Origin: Kitasatospora papulosa
GTDB lineage: Bacteria > Actinomycetota > Actinomycetes > Streptomycetales > Streptomycetaceae
Assembly (NCBI RefSeq): GCF_000717245.1
Contig: NZ_JNYQ01000032.1
Location: 1-19,341, forward strand
Reading direction: 5' to 3'
DNA length: 19,341 bases
Part shown: positions 8,225 through 15,345 of the stretch, piece by piece
How the letters are laid out: each line of letters opens with the position of its first letter
Position numbering within the stretch: the first letter of the stretch is position 1
Translations under genes and position numbers: made by a program
The notes under the pieces: generated by a model
What the model saw: the letters and a program-made list of their open reading frames with translations, nothing else
Database searches by the model: none
Told to the model about the DNA's origin: nothing

Positions 8225-10029
8225 CGCTTCTCCTCGCTCTCCCAGGTCCTGTCACGCGCCTTGCCGAAGGTCTGTAAGGACGAGAGATCGCCTGCGGGCA
8301 GGCCGAGTTCGCGGGCCCGCAGGAACCGACGCATCACCTTGCCGCTGCGTGTCTTCGGGAGATCCTGCTCGAACTCGATCTCCCTGGGAGCGACGGCCGG
8401 CCCCAGGCGCTTCCGGGCGAACGCGAGCAGCTCCCGGCGCAAGTCGTCTCCCGCCGTGTACTCGCTGTGCAACGAGACGAACGCCTTGACGACCGCACCA
8501 GCAACAGCGTCGGGCCGTCCGATGACCCCGGCCTCGGCGACCGCCGGGTGCTCCATCAGCGCGCTCTCCACCTCGAAGGGGCCGATGAGATGACCCGCGG
8601 ACTTGATCACGTCGTCGGAGCGGCCCACGAACCAGTACCAGCCGTCCGCGTCACGGGTGACCAGGTCTCCCGTCAGGTACCACCCGTCGGCGAAGCATGC
8701 CTCGTAACGCCGCCGGTCGTGCAGATAGCCGCAGAACATCGAAGGCCATCCCACGTGCAGTGCGAGTTCTCCCCGGACCCCCGGAGCTTCGGCGATCCGG
8801 ACGTGCCCGTTCGTGACGGTGGCCCGGTCGTCGTCACCGCACTCCAGTACGGCGGCCTCTACCCCGGGGAGCGGCCGTCCCATCGATCCGGGACGCACGG
8901 GGTCGGCGGCGAATCCGGCGATCATGATCGCGCCCGTCTCCGTCTGCCACCAGGTGTCGTGGACCGGGAGTCCGAGCGCCTTCTCGGCCCAGCGGACGGC
9001 CTCCGGATTGAGTGGCTCTCCCACACTGGCGACGAAGCGCAGAGCCGACAGGTCGTAGTCCTCGCGCGGCGTGCCGGCGTGCCCGGGAGGAGTGCTGCGC
9101 ATCAGCATGCGCAAGGCCGTGGGTGCGGTGTACCAGACGGTCACCCGCTCCTCCGCGAGAACCGAGAACCAGCGATGCGGCTCGAAATCTCCGGCATCCA
9201 CCACGGTGGTGACCCCGAGCGTCAGCGGGCCGATGATGCCGTACGACATCCCCGTCACCCAGCCGGGATCGGCCGTGCACCAGAAGACGTCGTCCTCCCG
9301 CAGGTCGAGCGCATACGCTGTCGTGACCTGATGGGCGAGAACGGCCCCGTGCTTGTGCATGGCCCCCTTGGGGGACCCGGTGGTACCACTGGTGAAGTGC
9401 AGCAGGGCCAAGTCCTCCGAACCTGTCGTCAGGACGGTGAAGTCGGGGGAAGCGGCTTCCATGAGCTCCGGCAGGGACGATGTGCCCACGGGAAGGGGAC
9501 CGTCCCCGGGGTCTGTGATCAGAACATGCCGCAGGCCGGGGAGACCTGCACGGACGGGAGCCACCTTCCTGTCGTACAGGGCCCGCGTGGTGACAAGAAC
9601 CCGGGCTTGGCCCAGATCCATCCGCAGCCGCACCGGCTCGGGACCGAAAGCGGTGAACAGCGGGCACAGGACCCTGCCCGCGCGCAATGTACCCAGCACG
9701 GTGGCGTACAGCTCGGGGCAGCGGCCGAGCAGAGTGAACACGCTCTCGCCGCGAGCCACGTCCAGGGCGTCGAGTGTGTTCGCGAAGCGGGAGCTGCGGT
9801 CCGCCAATTGCGCGAAGGTGAGAGTCGTGGTGGTCCCCTCACGGGATATGCAGCGCAACGCCACATGGTCGCCGAGGCCTTCGAGCAGATGCCGGTCTAT
9901 CGCCTCGTAGCCGATGTTCACACCGCCGCCGGGCAGGCCCGCGAGCCGGGCGCGGGCCCGCTGCCAGCTGAAGGTGGCGCGGGCGCTGTCGTAATCGGGC
10001 ATGACCGGAGAGGCTGATGGAGACATCAT
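8221..10029 (-). CDS. acsA: AMP-forming acyl-CoA synthetase, acetate--CoA ligase (AcsA) type
   Basis: A 602-residue ANL-superfamily ligase that activates a short-chain carboxylate through an acyl-AMP intermediate. Motifs: P-loop TSGTTGSPKG (213-222), HDTWWQTETG (about 357-366, holding the Trp that limits the pocket to acetate/propionate in characterised Acs enzymes), WYLTGD (Asp455), FVGRSDDVIKSAG, and the C-terminal PKTRSGK with catalytic Lys564, the residue commonly acetylated to switch such enzymes off. Length is closer to AcsA (about 570) than to classical Acs (about 650). Two tandem ATG codons (10029, 10026) are possible; the first overlaps the CBS-BON stop. Position at the head of an oxoacid dehydrogenase and carrier protein operon suggests supply or recycling of acyl groups. 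Propionate or another short acid is possible. Confidence 0.9.
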   Translation of the reverse strand: MMSPSASPVMPDYDSARATFSWQRARARLAGLPGGGVNIGYEAIDRHLLEGLGDHVALRCISREGTTTTLTFAQLADRSSRFANTLDALDVARGESVFTLLGRCPELYATVLGTLRAGRVLCPLFTAFGPEPVRLRMDLGQARVLVTTRALYDRKVAPVRAGLPGLRHVLITDPGDGPLPVGTSSLPELMEAASPDFTVLTTGSEDLALLHFTSGTTGSPKGAMHKHGAVLAHQVTTAYALDLREDDVFWCTADPGWVTGMSYGIIGPLTLGVTTVVDAGDFEPHRWFSVLAEERVTVWYTAPTALRMLMRSTPPGHAGTPREDYDLSALRFVASVGEPLNPEAVRWAEKALGLPVHDTWWQTETGAIMIAGFAADPVRPGSMGRPLPGVEAAVLECGDDDRATVTNGHVRIAEAPGVRGELALHVGWPSMFCGYLHDRRRYEACFADGWYLTGDLVTRDADGWYWFVGRSDDVIKSAGHLIGPFEVESALMEHPAVAEAGVIGRPDAVAGAVVKAFVSLHSEYTAGDDLRRELLAFARKRLGPAVAPREIEFEQDLPKTRSGKVMRRFLRARELGLPAGDLSSLQTFGKARDRTWESEEKR

Positions 10030-10703
10030 CGCGGTGGCTCCACATCGAGGGCCAAGTCGTCGTAGGTGTAGTCGATCGACTCGTGGAGCGAGACCACTCC
10101 GTCGACGGACCGGCAGAGTCTTTCGAGGACCGGGATGCTGCTGCGTTCGTCGACTCTTCCGGTAAGTGTGACCACGCCGTCACGTACGCTCACGTGAATT
10201 GCCTCGGAGGCGAGACGCATCGTGGTGCTCAGAACATCGTGTTCGATTTCCTCCCGGATCGCTGAATCATGTCGAAGGAAAGGCCGCAGAAGGTCACTGC
10301 GGCTGATGATCCCGACGAGTTGCCCCGTCTCGTCCGTCACAGGCAGCCTTTTCACGCTTTTGCTGTGCATCAAGCGGGCGGTTTCGACGAGATTCCAGCT
10401 GGGCTGCGCGGTGATCGCGGGCGCTGTCATCAGCTCCGCCGCAGTCTCCGCCTCGGGCAGTCCACGATCCTGCGGCACCGGACGGGTTCCTGTCCATCGT
10501 CCTTCCAGATCCGGAAGGGCGACGTTGCTCCGAAGGAGATCGGCCTCCGAAACCACTCCGAGCACACGTCTGGTGGCGTCGATGACAGGTACCGCGGAAA
10601 TGTCGTGATCATGAAAGAGGCGCGCCACTTCCTTGAACGAGGTAGTGGGTCCAACCGTGACGACGTTGTGAGTCATGACTTCGAATACGGTGCGGTGCTG
10701 CAT
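10026..10703 (-). CDS. CBS-domain pair plus BON domain protein, first gene of the operon
   Basis: A 225-residue soluble protein. CBS1 spans about 8-57 (VMTHNVVTVGPTTSFKEV to VVSEADLLR), CBS2 about 90-142 (ELMTAPAITAQPSWNL to IISRSDLLRPFL), and a BON domain about 150-218 (ISVRDGVVTLTGRVDE-like, read as HVSVRDGVVTLTGRVDE). CBS pairs bind adenine nucleotides in many families; BON domains are linked to membrane or ligand binding. The ATG at 10703 is preferred over 10709 because GGGAGG at 10710-10715 sits six bases from it but directly against the other. Its stop overlaps the ligase start (ATGA). Expression with an AMP-producing ligase makes an adenylate-sensing role plausible but unproven. CBS-BON proteins are common in actinobacterial dormancy-type gene sets. 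Confidence 0.88.
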   Translation of the reverse strand: MQHRTVFEVMTHNVVTVGPTTSFKEVARLFHDHDISAVPVIDATRRVLGVVSEADLLRSNVALPDLEGRWTGTRPVPQDRGLPEAETAAELMTAPAITAQPSWNLVETARLMHSKSVKRLPVTDETGQLVGIISRSDLLRPFLRHDSAIREEIEHDVLSTTMRLASEAIHVSVRDGVVTLTGRVDERSSIPVLERLCRSVDGVVSLHESIDYTYDDLALDVEPPR

Positions 10704-10709
10704 GGTCAT

Positions 10710-10715
10710 CCTCCC
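10710..10715 (-). promoter_or_regulatory. Ribosome binding site deciding the CBS-BON start
   Basis: GGGAGG on the minus strand, six bases upstream of ATG 10703 and zero bases from the alternative ATG 10709. The spacing favours 10703. Confidence 0.7.
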
Positions 10716-10875
10716 GCCGGCATCCGGGCACTCCTCACCCTTCTCCGTCGGCTCCCCTGCTGGAAGTGCCGAACGGGCCCCTTCCTGGGCCTGTTCGCCT
10801 CATTCCGCGGCCGATGTGGACGCGGAGAGTGAAAGTAGGAAAGGGCTGCCACCGCTCCTGGGAAGATGATCGGCC

Positions 10876-11127
10876 ATGAATGAATCTCGAGCACGAGCAG
10901 AACGGGACAAAGCCGAGAAAAGAGTCGGCCTGTGGGCTCGAAAAGGTGATCGACTGATCGTGAGTGGGGCCACTGTCGGTGACGAGGGGCGAGACGGGGA
11001 AATCATCGGGCTGCCACACGCGGACGGCAGCCCGCCCTACGAGGTGCGCTGGTCGGACACGGGTCGAGTCACGCTGATCTTCCCGGGGCCCGACTCACAC
11101 GTTCAGCACTTTGCAGGACGCACTTAG
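10876..11127 (+). CDS. DUF1918 domain-containing protein with a charged N-terminal extension
   Basis: An 83-residue protein. Residues about 22-80 match the small DUF1918 family (RKGDRLIVSG, DGEIIGL, PPYEVRWSDTG, FPGPDSHVQHF), a short beta-barrel-like domain of unknown function that is frequent in actinobacteria. Family members are usually about 60 residues; here about 20 extra residues, MNESRARAERDKAEKRVGLW, form a likely charged helix. No later ATG or GTG gives the short form, so the extension appears real. A weak GGGAAG lies about eleven bases upstream. It is transcribed divergently from the CBS-BON operon across about 170 bases, where both promoters must lie, and convergently with the nuclease gene downstream. 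No function is assigned. Confidence 0.8.
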   Translation: MNESRARAERDKAEKRVGLWARKGDRLIVSGATVGDEGRDGEIIGLPHADGSPPYEVRWSDTGRVTLIFPGPDSHVQHFAGRT

Positions 11128-11205
11128 CCATCCTGCTCGTTCTCAGCCATCGAGCAGCGCTTCTCGGGAATCGAAGGATTCTTTCGTCTCGTACGGATCT
11201 GGGGA

Positions 11206-11227
11206 ACGTCTCTGCGGGAGAAGACGT
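11206..11227. terminator. Possible weak hairpin between convergent genes
   Basis: A six-base perfect inverted repeat, ACGTCT and AGACGT, with a ten-base loop, in the 162-base gap between the convergent DUF1918 and nuclease genes. There is no T-run on either side, so this is a weak candidate for a bidirectional terminator. Nothing else is seen in the gap. Confidence 0.2.
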
Positions 11228-11289
11228 GAGGCTACGGTCCAGTGGAGCTGCTCCGCAGGGCGAGGAAAGGAGCCGCCCACGGTTTCCTG

Positions 11290-12726
11290 TCAGCGAATGA
11301 GAACGGCCTCACCGGACCGGGGGACAACCGCTGTCCATCCCAGCACCTGGTCGATCCGGTCGCGCAGGGTCTCGGAGGCTTTCTCCTCGCCATGGACCAG
11401 ATACGTGGTGTGAGGCGCAGGGGCCGCCCTAAGCCAATCGATGATCTGGCCGGCATCCGCGTGCGCCGAGAAATGCGGGACGTCAGCCACCTCGGCCCGT
11501 ACGGGGACGTATTCGCCGAACATCTTCAACGTACGGGCCCCGTCAACGAGGTCGTGGGCGCGAGTGCCGCGCGCGGCGAAACCGACCACGATGACCATGT
11601 TGCGTGGGTCAGGTAGCAGTCGCCGTAGGTGATGCAGGACCCGACCGCCTGTCGCCATTCCCGCGGAGGAGACGATGACGGCCGGTCCGGTGACGTCGTT
11701 GACTGCGATGGACTCCTGGACGGTCCGGGTGGCGAGGAACGGATCAGGACTGAGGGCAGCCGAGCCTTGTGCAAGTACTTCGCCCCGCAACTCGGGCGAG
11801 TGACCGCGTACGGCCTCGCGGTACACATCCAGCGCTGCCAAGGCCATCGGGCTGTCCACGAAGACGGGCACTGTGGCGGGCAGGATCCCACTTTCACGCA
11901 ACAGGCCGAGTTCGTGGAGGACCACCTCGGTGCGGTCGATGGCGAAGGCAGGAATGACGACGGTTCCGCCCCGCGCGATCGTACGGCTGATCGCTGCGGC
12001 GAAGGCGGAGTGCCCAGCCTCCTGATCGTGAGTGCGGTCGCCGTACGTGGACTCCATCAGCAAGATGTCCGCCCCGGTGAACGGCTCCGGCGGCAGTAGG
12101 AGGGGGTGCCCAGGACGCCCCAGATCGCCGCTCACGGCGACGGTGTGTCCATCCTCCATGGTGAGGTGCGCCCAGGCCGACCCGAGGATATGACCACCGT
12201 GATGGAGGGAAAGCCGAATATCGGAGGTCACAGCGATTTCTGTGCCGGTGGGAACCGGGTCGAAGTACCCGATCGTGGTCTCGACGTCGCCGAGATCGTA
12301 CAGCGGCTTCGCCGGCCGGTGTTTCGACCAGCCCCGCTCGTTCGCGTGCTGTGCTGCCTCCATCTGCAGCCGCGCGCTGTCGCGCAGCACGATCTCGGCG
12401 AGGCGGGCCGTGGGGGCCGTAGCCAGAATCGGCCCCCGGAACCCGTGGCGGACCAATCGGGGCAGGTAGCCGCAGTGGTCGAGATGTGCATGTGTGATGA
12501 CGACCGCCCGGATGTCGGCGGCGGCACGACTCAGCGGTTCCCAGTTTCGTCTTCGCAGATCCGCGAGGCCCTGGAACAGACCGCAATCGACGAGGATCCG
12601 GGCGCGGTCGCTCTCGATCAGGAACTTGCTTCCGGTGACAGTGCGCACACCGCCCAGGAAGCTGAGGAGGGCCGGCCTGGGAGCGGGGTCGCGCCCGGAA
12701 CCGGGCGCGGATGCCGTCTCAGACAT
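11290..12726 (-). CDS. Metallo-beta-lactamase fold RNA/DNA-processing exonuclease, beta-CASP family
   Basis: A 478-residue protein with the two-metal metallo-beta-lactamase fold. Motifs: THAHLDHCGYLP (HxHxDH at 79-84), HHGGHILGSAWAHL, SGDLGRPGHPL, and the beta-CASP region with PAFAIDRTEVVLHEL, SSAGMATGGRVLHHL and the late VPHFSAHADAGQI. This is the bacterial CPSF/YSH1-like group, cytoplasmic nucleases acting on RNA; the substrate here is unknown. The start at 12726 is chosen because AAGGAGGG (12731-12738) sits four bases upstream; an ATG at 12768 lies upstream of this site and lacks one. The first 17 residues are Ala/Pro/Ser-rich and look disordered. Proteins of this kind occur near USP, CBS and DUF1918 genes in actinobacterial stress loci. 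Confidence 0.9.
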   Translation of the reverse strand: MSETASAPGSGRDPAPRPALLSFLGGVRTVTGSKFLIESDRARILVDCGLFQGLADLRRRNWEPLSRAAADIRAVVITHAHLDHCGYLPRLVRHGFRGPILATAPTARLAEIVLRDSARLQMEAAQHANERGWSKHRPAKPLYDLGDVETTIGYFDPVPTGTEIAVTSDIRLSLHHGGHILGSAWAHLTMEDGHTVAVSGDLGRPGHPLLLPPEPFTGADILLMESTYGDRTHDQEAGHSAFAAAISRTIARGGTVVIPAFAIDRTEVVLHELGLLRESGILPATVPVFVDSPMALAALDVYREAVRGHSPELRGEVLAQGSAALSPDPFLATRTVQESIAVNDVTGPAVIVSSAGMATGGRVLHHLRRLLPDPRNMVIVVGFAARGTRAHDLVDGARTLKMFGEYVPVRAEVADVPHFSAHADAGQIIDWLRAAPAPHTTYLVHGEEKASETLRDRIDQVLGWTAVVPRSGEAVLIR

Positions 12727-12730
12727 AGGA

Positions 12731-12738
12731 CCCTCCTT
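12731..12738 (-). promoter_or_regulatory. Strong ribosome binding site for the beta-CASP nuclease
   Basis: AAGGAGGG on the minus strand, four bases before ATG 12726. It excludes the longer start at 12768. Confidence 0.75.
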
Positions 12739-12807
12739 GGAGGCCTGCGGAGCTGCTGCTTGCGCCACGCACCTTCATTAGCCGGATCTGGGGGTTCGCA
12801 CGGAGGT

Positions 12808-12819
12808 GTCCGGACGTCC
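12808..12819. promoter_or_regulatory. Overlapping palindromes upstream of the nuclease gene
   Basis: Two overlapping perfect eight-base palindromes, GTCCGGAC (12808-12815) and GGACGTCC (12812-12819), lie about 80 bases upstream of the nuclease start, in the gap between it and the broken stress-protein gene. GGGAC half sites are part of the actinobacterial DevR/DosR-type operator, but the second half site does not fit that consensus. Short palindromes are common in GC-rich DNA, so this is only a candidate. Confidence 0.2.
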
Positions 12820-12836
12820 CGTATGCGGCCTGCCTT

Positions 12837-13203
12837 TCAGCGCATCACGACGACCGGGCACGGAGCGTGCTGTGCGCAGTGCATGCTGACCGAGCCCAGC
12901 AGCGCCTCGCGGAACTCCCCGCGCCCGCGGTTGCCCACGATCAGCATCTTGGCACCTGCGGCTACGTCGATCAGCACGGCGGCCGCGTGCCCCTGTACCG
13001 CGGTCGAGCGCAAGGGGACAGGCCGTCCGGGCCCAGGCCCCAGTGCGTCCTCGACAGCCTGGTCGAGGACCTCTTGCGCACGGGACGCATACGTTCGCAT
13101 CTCCTCGTCGGAAGGCGGGGTCAGGCCGTACCAGGAAGTGGGTGACTCCCAGGCGAGGACGGCGTCGACCGCGCCGCCGTCGACCCTGGCTTGCAGACCG
13201 AGA
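12837..13203 (-). pseudogene. Universal stress protein (UspA family), N-terminus lost
   Basis: C-terminal remnant of about 120 residues. Recognisable sequence begins at QARVDGGAVDAVLAWESP and ends with the nucleotide-binding signature G-x2-G-x9-G-S in GNRGRGEFREALLGS, then HCAQHAPCPVVVMR and the stop at 12837. Intact proteins have roughly 20-30 further residues carrying the first beta strand and a V-G-x-D motif that contacts ATP; these are missing. Upstream the frame enters transposase sequence, with the junction at about 13195-13205. The frame is open for 50 more codons into the transposase gene, but those residues are out of frame transposase and have no stress-protein likeness. Loss of ATP binding is expected. 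Confidence 0.8.
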
Positions 13204-14358
13204 GGATCAGCCAGGTCCAGCGGTCGCGGCTTCGGGGGTGCGGATCTTCGGGCAGGTCCAGCCCAGGGTCTGTTTGAACAGGCGGAAGGTGTGCTCGATG
13301 TCGAAGCGCCGCAGGAATGCCTGCCAGAGCGTGTCGACTTCCGTCTCACCGGCGTCGGTGCCTGACCACCACAGCCAGACCGGCTTCGGTGTCGCGCCGC
13401 TGGGCAGGTGCTCGACCTGCAGACGGATCACCGTGCCTTCGATCAACGGCAGAGCACCCAGCGTGAAGTCCAGGCCGAACGGTGGGTCAGCCGCGGATGA
13501 AGCCGGCTCCATGCCCGGGCATTGGCGGTGCCGTAGAGACGGGTTGTGGTCACTGTCCGCGCGTCTGTGGTTGCCCCAGGTGGCCGGGTCGCCGAAGACG
13601 AACTCGCCGCCATGGCGAGGCGGCCGACCCCGGACGCCGGGCTCGCGCGAGGGAACCGCGCGTCGCAGGACGCGGTCCGAGCGCATCCGGCCCAGCACCT
13701 GCACCGGGAGATCTTGCAGAAGGAAGGTCAGGCGGGGGACGTCGTAGCCGGCATCCACCACGACCAGGATCTCCGGATCGCCGTCCGTCCACTGCCCGGC
13801 CGTGATCAGCCGCTCGACGAGTTCGCGCATCTGCCGAGCCGTGACAGTGGCAGCGTCGTCACCCGGCGCCAGACGTAGTGCGTCCAGTGGCGCCGTCCAG
13901 GAGCTGCGGCCCGTCTCCAGCGCGCAGATCACCGAGTACGGCCAGCCGGGCACGGGAATGTGCTGATCTTTGCCTCGCCCGTAGGTGTGGCACGGGATCC
14001 GCTGCGGTGAGGTGTGCGCGCTGGGCCGCAGCCAGCAGGTCAGGTCGGCGGCTAGGACCAGCCGGCCGTCCGCCGCCCGCGGCAGCGGCACCGCAGCAAG
14101 GGTCCGTCGCAGTCGGGCCACATCGACCTGGCCCGCGGACAGGGCATCGTGGAGCGCGCCGTGCCCGCGACGGTGTTTACCGACCAGCGGCAGTTCCACC
14201 AAGGACCGCACCGGACCATCCGCGCACAACGCGGCGTCCGCGAGTTCGAACAGCGCGTCCGCACGCTGGGTCAGACAGGAGTGGAACTCACCCCGGAAGC
14301 GTGACAGTCCCGCAAACGGATCCTGTCGGACAGCGTGATGCGACAGACTCATCCCCAC
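13204..14358 (-). pseudogene. Degraded DDE transposase (IS4/IS701-like superfamily), frameshifted and 3'-truncated
   Basis: An open 383-codon frame from ATG 14358 to a stop at 13207. First catalytic Asp is likely in LVLAADLTCWLRP, the second in VVVDAGYDVPRL, and the Glu in DIEHTFRLFKQTLGWT. Between about 13446 and 13573 the open frame gives a low-complexity run, while a neighbouring frame of the same strand gives a typical transposase segment (TVTTTRLYGTANARAWSRLH), so two compensating indels are present. Near 13224 a third indel, one missing base, turns ADRWTWLIL into a premature TATAGPG-like tail. Family members run on for roughly 90 more residues; these are absent because the sequence switches to the stress-protein remnant. 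The terminal repeats of the element were not identified. Confidence 0.82.
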
Positions 14359-14492
14359 GGCCTTCGCGCTGAGCTTGTGTGTTCCTTGGTCGGATCACAT
14401 GCTCGGCCGAAGGCTGCCCGCACGTAAGGCGGTTACCAATCCGGGTGATCAAGTACGACGGGTCGTTCGGACTCCGAGACCAAAAGGCAGGG

Positions 14493-14498
14493 AAGGAG
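14493..14498 (+). promoter_or_regulatory. Ribosome binding site of the small unknown gene
   Basis: AAGGAG four bases before ATG 14503; it fixes the start. The 144-base stretch between the transposase start and this gene holds no other clear signal. Confidence 0.7.
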
Positions 14499-14502
14499 CA
14501 GA

Positions 14503-14820
14503 ATGACCGGTCCCGATAGCGAGTGGCAGCTCCTGCACGGCGGTACTCTCGTCGGCACGATCACCGTCGATGAGGCAGGCATGCCTTGGCAGTGTGGACG
14601 CTTCTTCCCCGAGCCTGCCTTCAGTCAGTTCAGGCCCTGGTTCGACGAGCTCAACGCCATCCTCGAGGCTGAAGAGTTCGAACGGTTCGACGACGCATAC
14701 GATCGCATCGAAAGTGCCCTAGTCCTGGTGTCGCCGACAGGGCCTGTTGGCAACTTCCTCCTCCACATCGATCAGAACCGTGCCTCTTTCCGCTGGGACG
14801 CGGAACCGCCAACAGGTTAA
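14503..14820 (+). CDS. Hypothetical protein, small acidic, Streptomyces-type
   Basis: A 105-residue soluble protein without signal peptide or membrane segment. It is acidic and aromatic (WQLLHGGTLVGTITVDEAG, PWQCGRFFPEPAFSQFRPWF, FLLHIDQNRASFRW). The pattern of a short beta hairpin, a central Glu/Asp-rich helix around residues 45-70, and C-terminal strands resembles a family of uncharacterised actinobacterial proteins that I know only as hypothetical. A good ribosome site supports translation. It is convergent with the HxlR regulator, with eight bases between the stops. No function is proposed. Confidence 0.7.
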   Translation: MTGPDSEWQLLHGGTLVGTITVDEAGMPWQCGRFFPEPAFSQFRPWFDELNAILEAEEFERFDDAYDRIESALVLVSPTGPVGNFLLHIDQNRASFRWDAEPPTG

Positions 14821-14828
14821 AGATCAAG

Positions 14829-15299
14829 TTAGCTGGGGGGTGACTCGTCGGCGAGCTGGTTGCTGCGGTTGATCTCCTGCATGTGTGTCTCGGCCCAGAC
14901 CCGCAGGGCGGAGAGCGGTCTTTCGAGGGACAGGCCAAGCTCGGTGAGCCGGTAGTGGACGGCGGGCGGCACGGTGGGTTCCACTCGGCGCGCGACCAGG
15001 CCGTCGCGGGCCAGGCTCTGCAGGGTGACGGACAGCATCTTCTGTGAGATGCCAGGGATACGTCGCCGCAGTTCCGCGAAACGGAGCTCTTCCGGAGCCT
15101 CCTCGGCCAGCACCTTGACCGCAATCGACGTCCACTTGGTGCCGATACGGTCGAGCAACTGGCGGGTCGGACAGCAGGGATCCAGCAGATCGCCCCGCTC
15201 ACCGGGCCGCCGGCTGGGTTCGCCGGGCCTGGATGTGGTCACTCGGGGCTCACCACCTGAAGGGAAAGTGCCGTCTTGGACGGACCAGGATAGTTCCAT
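14829..15299 (-). CDS. HxlR-family winged-helix transcriptional regulator
   Basis: A protein of up to 156 residues with the HxlR winged helix: CCPTRQLLDRIGTKWTS, then ELRRRIPGISQKMLSVTLQS (recognition region), RDGLVARRVEPTVPPAVHYR (wing) and LTELGLSLERPLSALRVWAE. The Cys pair before the helix is at the place where redox-sensing HxlR proteins keep a reactive Cys. The ATG at 15299 has no ribosome site; GTG 15242, giving 137 residues, follows a GGTGAG and is a realistic alternative. It is divergent from the epoxide-hydrolase-like gene with 46 bases between starts, the classic arrangement for a regulator controlling its neighbour. Many HxlR proteins respond to electrophiles such as quinones or aldehydes. 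Confidence 0.9.
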   Translation of the reverse strand: MELSWSVQDGTFPSGGEPRVTTSRPGEPSRRPGERGDLLDPCCPTRQLLDRIGTKWTSIAVKVLAEEAPEELRFAELRRRIPGISQKMLSVTLQSLARDGLVARRVEPTVPPAVHYRLTELGLSLERPLSALRVWAETHMQEINRSNQLADESPPS

Positions 15300-15318
15300 A
15301 GCGTGAGCTAGTCACTAT
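15290..15318. promoter_or_regulatory. Candidate HxlR operator in the divergent promoter
   Basis: Nested inverted repeats around 15304: ATAGT (15290-15294) with ACTAT (15314-15318), and TAGC (15299-15302) with GCTA (15307-15310). They lie between the HxlR and hydrolase starts and would cover both promoters. If the HxlR start is ATG 15299 the site overlaps it, which is a further reason to consider GTG 15242. Confidence 0.35.
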
Positions 15319-15345
15319 TCCTCACCACACACCCGGAGCCCCTCC

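Noticed and set aside
10760..10800. A DevR/OsdR-type operator around GGGCCCC...GGGCC upstream of the CBS-BON and DUF1918 genes.
   Set aside because: The two GGGCC copies are direct, 12 bases apart, and do not form the inverted GGGAC-N4-GTCCC pattern.
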